Assembly: GCA_905221605.1 (NCBI GenBank)
Contig: CAJNDS010002597.1
Span: 1-64,000 of the forward strand
Length of the DNA: 64,000 nucleotides
From: Symbiodinium natans
Taxonomy: Eukaryota > Sar > Dinophyceae > Suessiales > Symbiodiniaceae
Direction of reading: 5' to 3'
The notes beneath the pieces were generated by a model that was not told the DNA's origin, ran no database searches, and saw only the letters and a list, made by a program, of their open reading frames with translations. The translations under genes were made by a program, and so were the position numbers. Of the stretch, positions 21,545-32,499 are shown in pieces. The first letter of the stretch is position 1; every line of letters begins with the position of its first letter.

Positions 21545-24500
21545 TTGACTCACGTGAAACAGGGAAACACCTGTCTTTGAAACTTCGGGCGCCTGCTCCT
21601 GCAGAAGCTGGTGCCTCAGATGGCAGATGGCACTAGAAAGTGGCGACCACAGTCTGGTTATTGCTCCCACCCGAATTGCGCGTCATGGAAGTGGCACCTT
21701 TCGAGGAGATGAGCCGAGCGGCCGAGAAGGTTGCAGCCGACGGACTAACACTGTTTGCCTGCAAGGTGGGCACCAAGTTGCTCACTGACACAGCAAAATG
21801 CCGAGTCCGTTCCATCACGGAAAAAACGCAGGTGGTTCACGGGCCATGCGAACTCGGTCCGGCTTCTGTTAGAAGCACACAAAAGCAGCTGCCCAGTGCC
21901 CCTATAATGAAATCCGACAACCCTCCAATGGTTCAACCCTAAACCCTAAACCCTAAACCCCAATTAAACCCTGGACCATAAACCCTAAACCCTAAAAAAC
22001 CCATGACAATCTTTGCACCACGTCCCGTGCCTCCTGGAGCACCTTCTTCCTTGACTCCTCTCAGGGTCTCTCTGTTGTGGCACTCCGCTTGGGGCTTTCG
22101 GGGGCTTCGGGTTTCTTTGGGCTGCTTAGGGTTTATGGGTCTTTTGGGGGGTTTAGGGGGCTTCTTCTATAGGGTCATAGGGGTTCAGGGCTTCGGGTTT
22201 AAGCCCCTCCGGGGAGTTTCGAACTTCTGGAGCTCCATGAGAAACCCGAAGTCCTGAAGTCGCACCCCCCCCCCCCCCCAACCCTAAATACTCAACCCGT
22301 AAGAAAGCCCCCCAAACCCCTGTACTTTCCATCTTTCAGAGTCCAAGGCGCCCGCTAATTTCTAAAGCCCTAAACCTTTGAATGTCCAAAGCCCAGTCCA
22401 ACAGTGTTCCCGTGTCGCGCCTGAGGCGCCAATTTTTTGGACCTCTCGAGCGCCAGCTCTTCCTGATCGGCGCAACAGAACAGGAGGCAGAGGACTGAGG
22501 GCTGAGGGCTTCGTGCTTCGGGCTTAAGGCTTAGGGTTTAGGGCTTAGGGTTTAGGAGGTCAAGATTTTAGGGTTTGCTCAGGGCGTCGGGTTTATAGGT
22601 TCGGGTTTCCAGACTTTAGGGTTTGTTGAGGAGCTCAGGAGCTCAGGGCTACGTTCTGTTTTTAAGGTTTAGGGTTTGTGGTTTAGGGTTCATGCCACTG
22701 TTGGATTTTGGGAGCCAGGGCCAGGGCGGCCACCAGCACGGGCTCCGTCATGTTCGCGTGGGTCGCGTTGGTGGGGCTGCTTTCGCCGACCTGCGACGGA
22801 TCGAAGGACTCAAGGAGGGACCCCTATGCAAGGGACCAAGGGGGATCATGTAGGGGCCAATTAGGGGCTACTTAGGTATATAAGGACTATATGAGGCATG
22901 TATAGGGGGGGGGTTCTATCTGGGAATAAGATTACGGGTCCCTCCTTCTATCCCTGAAAAATAGCTTCTTGGGACCGGTTGGCTCTTAGAATCCCAGCAG
23001 GGAATGAGGGAACTAGGTACCTTACCTCCCCCTTTTTACCCTTGAAGGGATTATGTGGGGCCCTTTGTTCCCCTAACCTCCCTACCAAGAACCCGAAAGG
23101 GGATGCAGCATTCTGATTCAAGAATGAAGCGGCCAAGCCAGGAAATAAAACCAAAGGAGGACGTAGCGTCAGAGAGCACTTCTCTTTCTTCCTCCTCTAG
23201 CTCTGGGCCAGCTAGGTGCCGCCTAAATTCCATGCATACGTTCACAAACTGACTGAGCACAAACCCTAAACCCTAAAGCACTTCGAGAGTCTGGACTGCT
23301 TAGGGGTCTAGGGGTTTAAGCTTTAGGGGTTTTAGGGCGTAGCATGTCTTCTGGGAACTGGCATGTGCTGGCATTCCTTCATTCATGCAAGGGCCTCACT
23401 AGACAAGCATGCCTGAACAACAGATATCGAGCAAGCGCCTTGTTCGCAGGTGCTTCGGGAAGGAAGACCTGTGCTTGCAACAAGATGCTTGCAGCAAAGC
23501 ACTGAGCTTTGTACAGTATCTAGCGAAGCTTCAGACAAAACCGCTTCAATGGCCTTGTTGTGCCACTCATACGATCCGCGACTTCTCGACGAACAAGAGC
23601 AGACGAATGATGAGGGTGGTAAACAAACAGAAGCCTTCAACAATAGAAAACACTCAAGAGCATGGTCACCAGGTGCTGAGATAGAGTTGCATCAGTTTTT
23701 TCAAAAAGCTGCTTGTGGAATCCGTCTTTCCCCCATATTTAAGCCGCCCAATGTCAGCTGCCCGATGTTTGTTGTTGGGCTTCAGAGTCTTGATCTCCCC
23801 CCTGTCATCTGGGCCTCGGGAGGCCACGCTGCGCTTCGTCGTTCTGCCGTACTCAAATGTGGTTTCCTCTGCAGCTCCAACTTCCTTATGAGGCCGCATC
23901 CCTGAGACAAAAATATGCAAACCGAAGATGACAAACAACTTGAAAAAACCAATCAACAAATGAATAACATAAATAACAAGCACACAAACAAACAAGCAAA
24001 CAAACAAACAAACAAATTGAATGCTACGAGCCCATGCCCTTCGAGCGAGAGAGCCATAAGCCTCTTTGAACCCTTGGCTCAACGAAGCTTCGGCTTTGTC
24101 GGCCAGTGGACTTGCTTCCAGCTACCGCTCAAGAGTTCAAACCTTGCTTGAGTTGAAAGATCCTCCGACTGTTACTAAAGCGGAAAAATCGGGCGGCGCA
24201 GCTCAGGCCCCGACGCCCGGTGTCTGGGTTGTGGTAGTTGTTGCAGCTGTCGTTGTGGTGGGTTTCTTGGTGGTGGAACTGGAGGCAGACTCCGCAGATT
24301 TCATGTAGTACTTTTTCGTGGCACGGGTGGCTGTTGTTGTCGTGGTGGTGGTGGTTGTGGTGGTGGTGCTGGTCGTGGAAGTGGTAGATGTGTGTGCGTA
24401 GTAGTCTTGGAGGAGTTGCTCGGCATTCAGCATGTGCACCTGGCAACGGAAAGGTGAAGATCAGCTTTGTCGCCCTTAGGAGATGCAATGTGGGTTTAGG

Positions 24501-24645
24501 GTTTAGGATCTAGTAAGGATTTAGGGTTGAGGGTTTAGGGTTTAGATCCCTATGGTTCACATGTTCCGCCTGTCTGGCCGCTCCCGAGCCCGACATGAGG
24601 GCTCGCTCGAAGGCGCGCTCATGATCTAGCCTGAGCTGGTGGGTA
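21545..24645 (-). CDS. 5' exons of the low-complexity coiled-coil gene (candidate)
   Basis: Exon-like peptides in transcript order: 24,560-24,644 (LRLDHERAFERALMSGSGAA), 24,205-24,440 (poly-Thr exon, see separate entry), 24,048-24,125 (ADKAEASLSQGFKEAYGSLA), 23,765-23,890 (EETTFEYGRTTKRSVASRGP), 23,420-23,590 (EWHNKAIEAVLSEASLDTVQ), 23,135-23,260 (FVNVCMEFRRHLAGPELEEE), 22,710-22,825 (ESFDPSQVGESSPTNATHAN), 22,430-22,480 (DQEELALERSKKLAPQAR), 22,205-22,260, 22,005-22,060 (KKVLQEARDVVQRL), 21,655-21,800 and 21,545-21,620 (RHQLLQEQAPEVSKTGVSLF). All are on one strand, short, and separated by repeat-bearing introns. That they form one gene is inference. Confidence 0.4.
22988..23095. repeat. Foldback element, family C copy 2
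   Basis: Contains CAGCAGGGAATGAGGGAACT and AGGTACCTTACC on the left, CCCTTGAAGGGATTATG in the middle and CCTCCCTACCAAGAACCC on the right. It matches copy 1 in layout. It directly follows (coding sense) the exon at 23,135-23,260. Confidence 0.6.
24205..24440 (-). CDS. Poly-threonine exon
   Basis: Begins after a CAG acceptor with VHMLNAEQLLQDYYAHTSTT, continues through a long Thr tract and KKYYMKSAESASSSTTKKPT, and ends in another Thr/Ala tract and QTPGVGA. The tract is encoded by mixed ACC, ACA and ACG codons, so it is not a simple trinucleotide run. It is probably a linker or a mucin-like region of the gene described at 21,545-24,645. Confidence 0.5.
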
Positions 24646-25209
24646 CGTCCTTAAGGACCAAACGAACCTTAAAAGGGTTTATGGTTCATATACCTGAATA
24701 GGGATTATAGTAGTACAGGGTCTATGGCCCCAAATTTTAGGGTTCATTTGGTCCCAAGGATGATGGCACGTGACACACGGGGCTGCTCAGAGACCTTCGG
24801 CCGGGAAGCAGCCGGTCACCTTGACCAGGCATGGAGTCTCCCCTGACGTTGCTGGCGTTGATCAGAACCAGCTTCGAGGAGGGTCCTCGACAGAGAGCTG
24901 CAGTCGACGGCAGACGCGAGGGGACGTCGATGAGCGATGGAGAATGTGCTCACCGCTCCTATCCGCTTCTATGCCAAGGGTTGTCCTGAAGGACTTTGGT
25001 CAGGCCCGCCGAACGAAAAAGCGCGGTCCTTGATGGAAATGGGGCACACGCACATGCAAAAAAAGCAACAAACGTGCGCCAGCAAATTCTCAAATTACGG
25101 GCCACTGAGTGCATGCGCGCCGCTGAGGACCAAACGTGGGCATCTTGCTGATGTCGCTCTACGATGGGCACCTAACATCCAGAAATCCCAACCGGCTTGG
25201 AAAATTTCA

Positions 25210-26785
25210 GAAGACAAGGATGCAGGTGCTTCTCTCACCGGGCGTTGCTTGCGGAACTGTCCACGACATGATGTTCAGTAAAGATCTCTGCAGGTCCGTC
25301 ACACCAACATGCAACAGCCCAACTCCTTGAGTACGGCCAGGCTGTTTCAGATCCGCACTGCAGCAGCTGTGGCTCCGGCCCTGTCCATTGCACCTTGCTT
25401 CCCACTGCCTGCTACCACTACACAAAGCACAGTACGTAAGATTGCGGGCTGAAAACAAAGACAATCGAAATCGAGATTCCGGCTATCTTCGCTTGCTGCC
25501 AGGTTTTCCACCTTGTGAGCATCCTGCACGCACTGCACGCGTACTGCAGGCGCCCCTTCGGTTGCCGATTCTGCTGCTAGGTGCAATGCCCTCAAATTAC
25601 CAATCGGGCCTTGTGCGCTGGCGGTGATTGCTGCGGCTCTTCCTCCTCACCGCAACGGGCCACACTCCGTGACTCAGTGTGTGGGCAGACCATCACAGCA
25701 AGTGTATGTTGTGCCGAAGCGCGGAAGCCTGGTCTTCTTCACAACCCTGCAGGAGCAGCGTTGCGCCGAGCAAGGGCGCGATGAGGACGAGGCCATGAAG
25801 CCGCGTCCCCAATTGCCTGTTTCAGTTTAGGGTCTAGGGTTTAGGGTTTAGGGTTTAGGGTTTAGGGTTTAGGGTTTAGGGTTTAGGGTTTAGGGTTTAG
25901 GGTTTAGGGTTTAGGGTTTAGGGTTTAGGGTCCCTTCTCCTGGCCCCTGGCCAACTCTTCAACTCAGGGCAGATACCAGTGAGGCACCTCATGCAGTCTC
26001 GCTGGGGCTGCCGATTGGCAGCTCAACCTCAAGGCTTCGCCAGTCGCAGGATTCTGAGCGACTTTTTGGTGGGAGGTTGGGACTGGGGACATTGGTGATC
26101 CTCAATTTTCTCAGAGCTACGCTGGTCCTTCTAGCCCCTTGCAAAAGTTTAGTCAGCAACCTAAGGTTCCATTGGAGGTATGAATCAACAAAGAGGACGC
26201 TATCACGCAGCCGCATGGGCATTCATCGAATCAAAGGCAAATGCTCGGACATCGGCGGTGAGGTAATTGTGCGATGCCTGCAAGTCCGTGCCGGCAAGTG
26301 AAAGGCCTGCTATGTAGAAAAAGATGACGCTAAAAGCGCTGCGGCAAGACACAGGGCTCATGTGGAAGGCACAGGAACGATCCTGCACTGTGACTGAGAC
26401 GCCAAAACTCAAAGCATTACAGCTGTGGGGTCAGAAAGCCATTTTTTCAAGTCAGCTTGCATCAATCTACTTGGCAGCGGCTGCCATAGCATCCGCCAAG
26501 GTATCGACGACTGCCTGGATGGAACGCCAAAGCGAATACTCGCACTCCGGGTGGCTACTTGCAGTTGCTGAAGCTACGTAGCCCTGCTGTGCAACAGCAC
26601 CCTTAATCCCTCAACCCTCAACCCTAAACCCTAAGCCCTAAACCCTAAACAGCACATTCAGAGAGATGCAAAAGAGCGAATGGGAATTTCAAACACTTCG
26701 GAGGATGGCCGCCTGGCGCACCGGGCCCTCCAGGAGCAGCTCTGCCCTTTGCTTCATGAGGTGGTACCCCTCCTTCGCCTTCATC
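25210..26785 (-). CDS. Unassigned exon candidates
   Basis: Peptides with coding character on the minus strand: 26,690-26,785 (KEGYHLMKQRAELLLEGPVR), 26,475-26,580 (HPECEYSLWRSIQAVVDTLA), 26,210-26,330 (FSVIFFYIAGLSLAGTDLQA then SHNYLTADVRAFAFDSMNAH), 25,990-26,065 (CDWRSLEVELPIGSPSE), 25,475-25,595 (VQCVQDAHKVENLAASEDSR) and 25,210-25,320 (HVGVTDLQRSLLNIMSWTVP). One hydrophobic segment may span a membrane. No family was recognised, and whether they form one gene is unknown. Confidence 0.3.
25827..25932. repeat. Near-perfect TTTAGGG telomere-like array
   Basis: About 15 units in TTTAGGG sense, nearly without variation, between minus-strand exon candidates. It is too short and too internal to be a telomere. 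Confidence 0.95.
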
Positions 26786-27059
26786 CAGGCGTAAGTGGGT
26801 TTAGGGTTGAGGGTTTTTAGGGTTTTTAGGGTTTTTAGGGTTTTTAGGGTTTGTAGGGTTTTTAGGGTAGCAATGTACCAGCATGAGGTGGCATGCTCTA
26901 TGCAAGGCTGCATGCTGGCAGCCGCTCCAGGAAGATCTAGCGATCAGAGCATGATTTTCCAGTGTGGGGAAATTTGTAATGGCATTGACATCCTACGCGA
27001 GCCTACACCTCAACCTTAATCCTAAACCCTAAACCCCAAACCCCAAGATTTTCTGCCCA

Positions 27060-27440
27060 ACTCTGCCCGATTTCCCGCCCAACCCTGCCCGATTTGTGAT
27101 GTTGACGGCTGGGCTACGACGTTGAAAACGACACCTACGCCTACGCGCCGGCTACGCGGAGCCTACGCCGCGCCTAAGCGGGGTTTATATTGATAAATTC
27201 ATAAATGTATTTATACGTATGTGTATCTATATAAATATATATTATGAAAATACATAATATAATAGAATAGAATAGAATATATGCATTTCATAATACTTGT
27301 ATCTTCGTGATATGTCATACTATACACTATACACCAACAACCTACGCGGACCTACGCGGAGGTACTGCGGAGACTTGCCTGCGCGGACCCTACGCAGACT
27401 TACGCTCTGCAGGCAAAATGCTACGCGGCCGATTTGATAA
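27060..27440. repeat. CTACGCGG repeat clusters flanking an AT-rich core
   Basis: GC-rich clusters built on CTACGC(G/C)GA at 27,115-27,180 and 27,335-27,435 flank an AT-rich core (27,185-27,335) that includes tandem AATAG units. CCGATTT occurs just outside each cluster. No coding signal was seen. Confidence 0.55.
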
Positions 27441-27599
27441 TCGTGTCGCTATGTGGCCTTGCATGTAGAAAAAAAACGCTGCTCGATCAGGCCTTTGCAT
27501 CAGAGTCCGGCTGCCGAACGTTAAACCTGAGCCGGCTTGGTTAGGGTTTAGGGTTTAGGGGTTAGGTTTTAGGTTTAGGGCTTAGTTTAGGGTTAGCAG

Positions 27600-29300
27600 C
27601 TTCCCGCGCATCTTTGCTCAGGCATTGTAATTGAAAAACCCTCGACCGAGACCAGGCGCTGTTCCATCAGGAATGCGACTACTACTTTTAATTAATTTTG
27701 TTTTGCCGTTGTATATCAGTTGCATATCTGGGCATTCCGCAATTCTTCCGCTGCAACAGGCCACAAGGGCGAAGCAGCTAAGCCTTACGATTGTGTCTTG
27801 TCCACCGACTTCTGCAGACTATAGATGTTTCCAAACATTAGGGATACAACCGATTGTGCGGGTTCTTACAAAAGGGATCATCGCATTTTGGTGTACATGA
27901 CCATGAGGGGCAGTGAAGTGCTCCTTTTGCAGATCGGAGCCTTCCTAATTACACCGTTTTGAAAGAGCTACAAAAAACAAACACTAAGAAAGATACTAGA
28001 ATCGAAAAACTACTATGTTGCAAACCAAAGAAGGGTCCATCATTCAGATAAATTTGCATTGTTGGCCTTGCTGTAGTCCTCTCACCTCCACTGACGCCGT
28101 CGTGGTTCCTTCCCTCCGCTGCCCTTTGACAACTAACTCTTCGGAGGGGGGGGGGGGCCTTCATCGTACTGCTGCGGACTTTATGATATCAGCAGCTTGC
28201 AAACATTTGCAAACGACACTCTCTCTCTTTCTTCTTCCTCTTGTTATTCCTCTTCTGCTGGGCCTGGGGAGGCCAGTCTCTCTTCTGCTGGGCTTGAGGG
28301 CCAGGGTTACCCCTGAAGTCCTGAAACCCCTGGGCGCACGACGCCCTGAGTTCGCTGAGGTCCATGGGCCACATTTCTCTGCTTCTCTGTCTCTCTCGTG
28401 TATCCCTGACGAAAAGAGAGACTTTGCAGAGCCCTCAGAGCATGACCTTACTCCCAGCTCTCACGCTGGCCATACATCCAAAGCCCCATCAGCTGCTGTC
28501 AATTGCCCTGTGCCAGTCTAGGTGGCCAGCTCGCAAAACCGATAGAAGCTGCATGCCAATGCTCCGGCAGCCATGAAATCTGGGAATGTCCTCATGGCCA
28601 TCTTGCTTTTGGGAATGCACAACCGGCCCCTTGCAGCAGGTGCCCTGAGTCGCAGGCTGCACCTCCACAGAGTCAAGCTTGCGCTGCCTGATGTTTCAGG
28701 CATCAAGGTTTCCGCTGGCAACATTCTCCGGATGCTCCGCCAGCGTCACTTCATCTGTGAAGGTGACATGCACCGTGGATGAATGGCCGCACGCACGCAC
28801 GCACTCAGGCACGCACGCACGCACGTACACATCTGAAATATGGCTCGGGCCTGAGGTACTCCTTTAGCAAGACCTGCGGTCAAAACACGTTTTGGGCTTG
28901 GGAGTTTATAGGGCTTGTGAGACATCACGGGTGCCAGGCCAGCAGTCTCGGCCGCATCAAGTCATTCGAGGCCTTTGTGCGCGAGTTTTTAGGGGGCAAA
29001 TGCTGGTCTTTCCCGTGCTTCAAAGACTCCTCACACAGCTTCGTTCAGCCGCCGGCGGTGAAGCAGCATGCGCTTGCGCAAACCGCCAGGTCCACGACGT
29101 AGGGGCCAATGCAGGAATCCTGGAAGGTTTGGCAAGCTGGCTGCAGGCGGTTTGCGTCGTCAAACAATATTAACGGACACCTGCTCTTGCAAGCTAAGCA
29201 ATGTTTTAGGCGTCTCTCTCGCAGCAACAGGAGCTTCGTAGAGACTTCTCCGAAGCCAGAGATTCAGGCCGGTGAGACTTGTCGCGCACTCATTGGCCTG
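27600..29300 (-). other. Sparse exon candidates, otherwise nothing recognised
   Basis: Two minus-strand peptides stand out: 28,690-28,780 (VHVTFTDEVTLAEHPENVAS) and 29,060-29,170 (FDDANRLQPACQTFQDSCIG). A GCAC tetranucleotide run lies at 28,788-28,826. The 168-codon plus-strand frame at 28,015-28,521 has no recognisable domain. Confidence 0.3.
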
Positions 29301-29649
29301 ACAATCCTGACACCAGCTTGCCCAGCTCAGTAGGCGCCTTGGAACAGTGTGGCACCCCTCCGCAGACGTGCTGGGGTTGCCTTGTTTGCAGAGCAGGCTC
29401 ATCCTTTTAATTACATTGTTATGATACATCTTCATGTCATCATATTCTGAGATCGTATTGCCACATAAAATCACTGGAAGCAAAATCCCTCCGAGCGACT
29501 CCGCGCGCTTCGCGGGCAGTCCCCAAGGCCAGCTCCTGCTTCTGACGTCGCCACTTCCTTGGGTTTATTCAGCCACTTTTCTGAGGCACTCTTCTGCCCA
29601 ACGTGTGCTGTGAAAGCGAGAGAATCGAACAAAAAATCTGAAACCCGGT

Positions 29650-31968
29650 TCAGGTCGAAAGCCGTCTCAGGCAAGGCGCCACACAGTGATCCGGGATCTC
29701 CGGCTTGATGGCGGAGGAGACCTCTATGCCATCCTGCACAGCTGCACAGCATCAAGCATGATGCAATGATGAGCCCACCAAACCACCTGCATGTGCTGCT
29801 AAACCCCTTGAGTTCGTCAAGGATGCAAGCCCATTTGAAACAACGAAAACAGTCTGATGAGAAGAAGGGGAAACCCCATCATGTTTCAGTCTTGACGTGG
29901 CGCCCGAGGAGGCTCAGAGTTACCATGATACTGGGCGAGCGTCCCGCGAGCCCCAGAAGAAGCGAGAGCAGTAGCTGCCCGATGATCGGACGTATCTGGC
30001 GTAGGCGCAGCCGCATGTCACACGACCTGATAGAGCCGAATTGTGGGACTTGAGGGCACAAATTGCATGTTCTCATGCAACGCTTCTCAGCTCCACGCGG
30101 CAGTCTGCCCGATTGCATCCTCCGATGTTGTCTGCCACCACTGTGGTCCCGTGTCGCACAAGCCTCCAAGCCTGTCTCAGAGAGCCCGGCTCACACGCTC
30201 TCATGCACAACTTGTCTGAATCGTCAGAGCTATCAGAAAGTCTGCCTCCAGGCGCTGGATCTCCTGAGATCGTCGGGTTCTTGATATTGGGTTTTGGCTA
30301 TCCTGAAGCTGGGTTGACGACATCCCTTTGAGCCATCTCCTGCATCCTCGTCCCTAGGATTTCAGTGTAGCTCGAGGCACCATCTACCTACCACAGCTAC
30401 TAAACAGCTGAAGTCTTAACTTAACGCGCACACGACACCTAGGTAACAATGAGGCGACGTCGCGAACCAAGATGTTTTGAGATCAGACATCTCTGAAACC
30501 CTTTCGAAAACGGATGTCCTCGAGATAGAGAGCTTTTTGATGATCCAGGAAGACGAAGTCGAAAGGTGCCAGCTCCAGCAACTTTGGCCTTTTTTTGCAG
30601 GCACCCCGAGCGTACATTTTAGCTTGAAATATCATCTCGGGGGGCATCCTCACTCTGAGCAGTAAATAATCCTCTTTTGCAGCTTGGGAGCTTCAGCGTT
30701 TCTACCGTACCCAGCAGAACGACTATCTTGGCAGACAGGCCAGCGTGCCTGAGCGTGGGGGTGCGAGCCATGGCACTCTATATCTACATTCCTGGTACCG
30801 GTACTTGTATCTGCGTGAACGGCACTGTGCCAAATATGCTGTGGCAGCTGCGCAATTGATGCTTCCGCAAGAGTAGCGTTCTGCGCGTCCTCCTCCACTG
30901 TATAAAGGGTGGCCCCATCCTCGACATGCTATGCTTGCGCAAGCTTGACGGCACAAGACATACACAACAGTCGCCCATGAACTTGCGTGACGTGTGTAGC
31001 GAAGCGATCTGACTGCCAAGCAGCCGGCAAGCAGCGAGCTATGCGGACCTTTGTTCATCTCATGGTTCCAGTCCGAAGCAACCCCAAGCCCAAAGACCCA
31101 ACGTAGTCCAAAATTCAACCCCAAAGTCATCCCAAATCTAAACCCAAAGTACTCCCAGAATTGAACTCAAAGACAGCCCAAAAATAGACCCCAAAGCTGG
31201 GGGCCCCACGGCCGAGTAGCCCAGATAGGTCCCCAGCTCCAGGGCACGTTTGGGCTTCCGCTCGCGAACCGCAGCATCGAGGTGTTCCCCTTTTTGCCCG
31301 CCCACGTGGATCAAAGGCCGGCCTTATGGCTGGGCTTGTACACGTAAAATTAAACATCTATATAATTTATACGCCAAATAGAAACGTACCATAAATATAT
31401 ATATATATATAATCTGTAGAGGTCGTTGGTTGGCCACTTGTGTGGAGAACTAGCGCGTTTTGCTTTGCATTTGTTCTTGCTTGTCCCTGCGCTTCCTGAC
31501 ATCTGCGGCACGTTGCAAGCTGAGTAGAAACCGAAGTCAAGCAAAATAGACTTTGGAGGCGGATCAGGCCTGCAACGTTTGCCAAACAGCATCCAATCCG
31601 AGCGGCAGTGCAGGTGAAAATCCTCGAAGGCCTTTCAGACACGGCCATGCCCCCCCCGGCCCCCACCCCCCCCCCCCCCCCCAAAAAAAAAAAACAAAAA
31701 AACATTCTCGCACCTTACAAATGGAAAGCCCAAAGCGCCCGCTCGGAATCTGGTGGGCATTTCCCAGAATAGGGGTACCCCCTAGTGTACGTGCCCCAAA
31801 ATGCTACACAGGAACCCCCAAAAAGGGTACCCCGATTTTCGGAAAGCCCCTGAACCCCTGGTCTTCTGCGCCTTCAGTAAGCCCTCTGCATCGCCCTGAG
31901 GCACAGTGCCAAGCACGTGGTCGCAGGCCATCCGCTCGCGAGAAGTCCCACGAGTCACAGGCTGAGGC
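29650..31968 (-). CDS. Catechol O-methyltransferase-like gene
   Basis: SAM-dependent O-methyltransferase spread over at least seven exons. 31,861-31,968 reads SRERMACDHVLGTVPQGDAE, the N-terminal helix. 31,208-31,283 reads RKPKRALELGTYLGYSAV, the SAM-binding motif. 30,851-30,921 reads GATLYTVEEDAQNATLAEAS, with the acidic strand-2 end. 30,685-30,758 reads RHAGLSAKIVVLLGTVETL. 30,510-30,590 reads LAPFDFVFLDHQKALYLEDI, containing the catalytic/metal LDHxK. 30,126-30,170 reads RLVRHGTTVVADN, with the metal-binding ADN. 29,650-29,733 reads DGIEVSSAIKPEIPDHC and ends at a stop. In animals the enzyme methylates catechol hydroxyls using Mg2+. The substrate here is unknown. Asp, Asp and Asn metal ligands are all present. 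The segment between ADN and DGIEVS, and the start codon, were not found. Introns hold family A and C foldback elements. Confidence 0.85.
31380..31720. repeat. AT microsatellite and poly-C/poly-A tract in the COMT-like gene
   Basis: A (TA)n run lies near 31,395-31,413. A C-rich run at 31,669-31,682 passes directly into an A-rich run at 31,683-31,702. The same C-to-A homopolymer layout recurs near 48,523-48,552 and 48,568-48,590. All lie in introns. Confidence 0.8.
31757..31848. repeat. Foldback element, family A copy in COMT-like intron 1
   Basis: GCATTTCCCAGAATAGGGGT on the left pairs with AAAGGGTACCCCGATTTTCG on the right as imperfect inverted repeats. It starts within about 15 nt of the end (coding sense) of the first exon. 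Confidence 0.75.
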
Positions 31969-31998
31969 CTGCAAGAAGGCGAATCGAGGAGTCTTCCC

Positions 31999-32112
31999 TT
32001 GGTTATTAGTAGGGAATAGGGGAATGAGGTGCGCTACATACTCCCTTAAAGGGTATATATAGGGGGATGTCAATGTACGGTACCTCATTCCATCATTCCC
32101 TGCTACGAACCA
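31999..32112. repeat. Foldback element, family C copy 3
   Basis: TTGGTTATTAGTAGGGAATA and GGGGAATGAGGTGCG on the left pair with GTACCTCATTCCATCATTCC and CTGCTACGAACCAG on the right. The middle has CTCCCTTAAAGGGTATATAT. Its left end lies about 30 nt from the acceptor of the first COMT-like exon found. Confidence 0.7.
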
Positions 32113-32499
32113 GCCAATCTTATGAAAGCATAGGTAATGTGACGTTTGAACTAATTAAAAGAAAAAGCATCGATCGGGTTGGTACCTACTTACCTCAGCC
32201 CCTCCGCCGTCCACTCACGGGCCTGGGTGCCTCGCAGCTTTGCTCAGAGATGCCGAAGACATGCGGGGCCAGGGGAGACAGCGGCAAACCCGAGCACAGC
32301 CGCTGCACAGCAGCCGCTCGCGCCCATGCGCGCCCCGGGGTCATCTCACCTCCACACGCACAACATGCAAAACACGGTGGTTACGTGCAAAGCTGCCTCC
32401 GAACAGAATCACGGCTTTTCAGTACATCCGATAGCAGTCCTCAGTATGTGGCTTTTAAATTTTGGTCATGTGGGACTTCTCACGGCAAAATCCGAAGTA

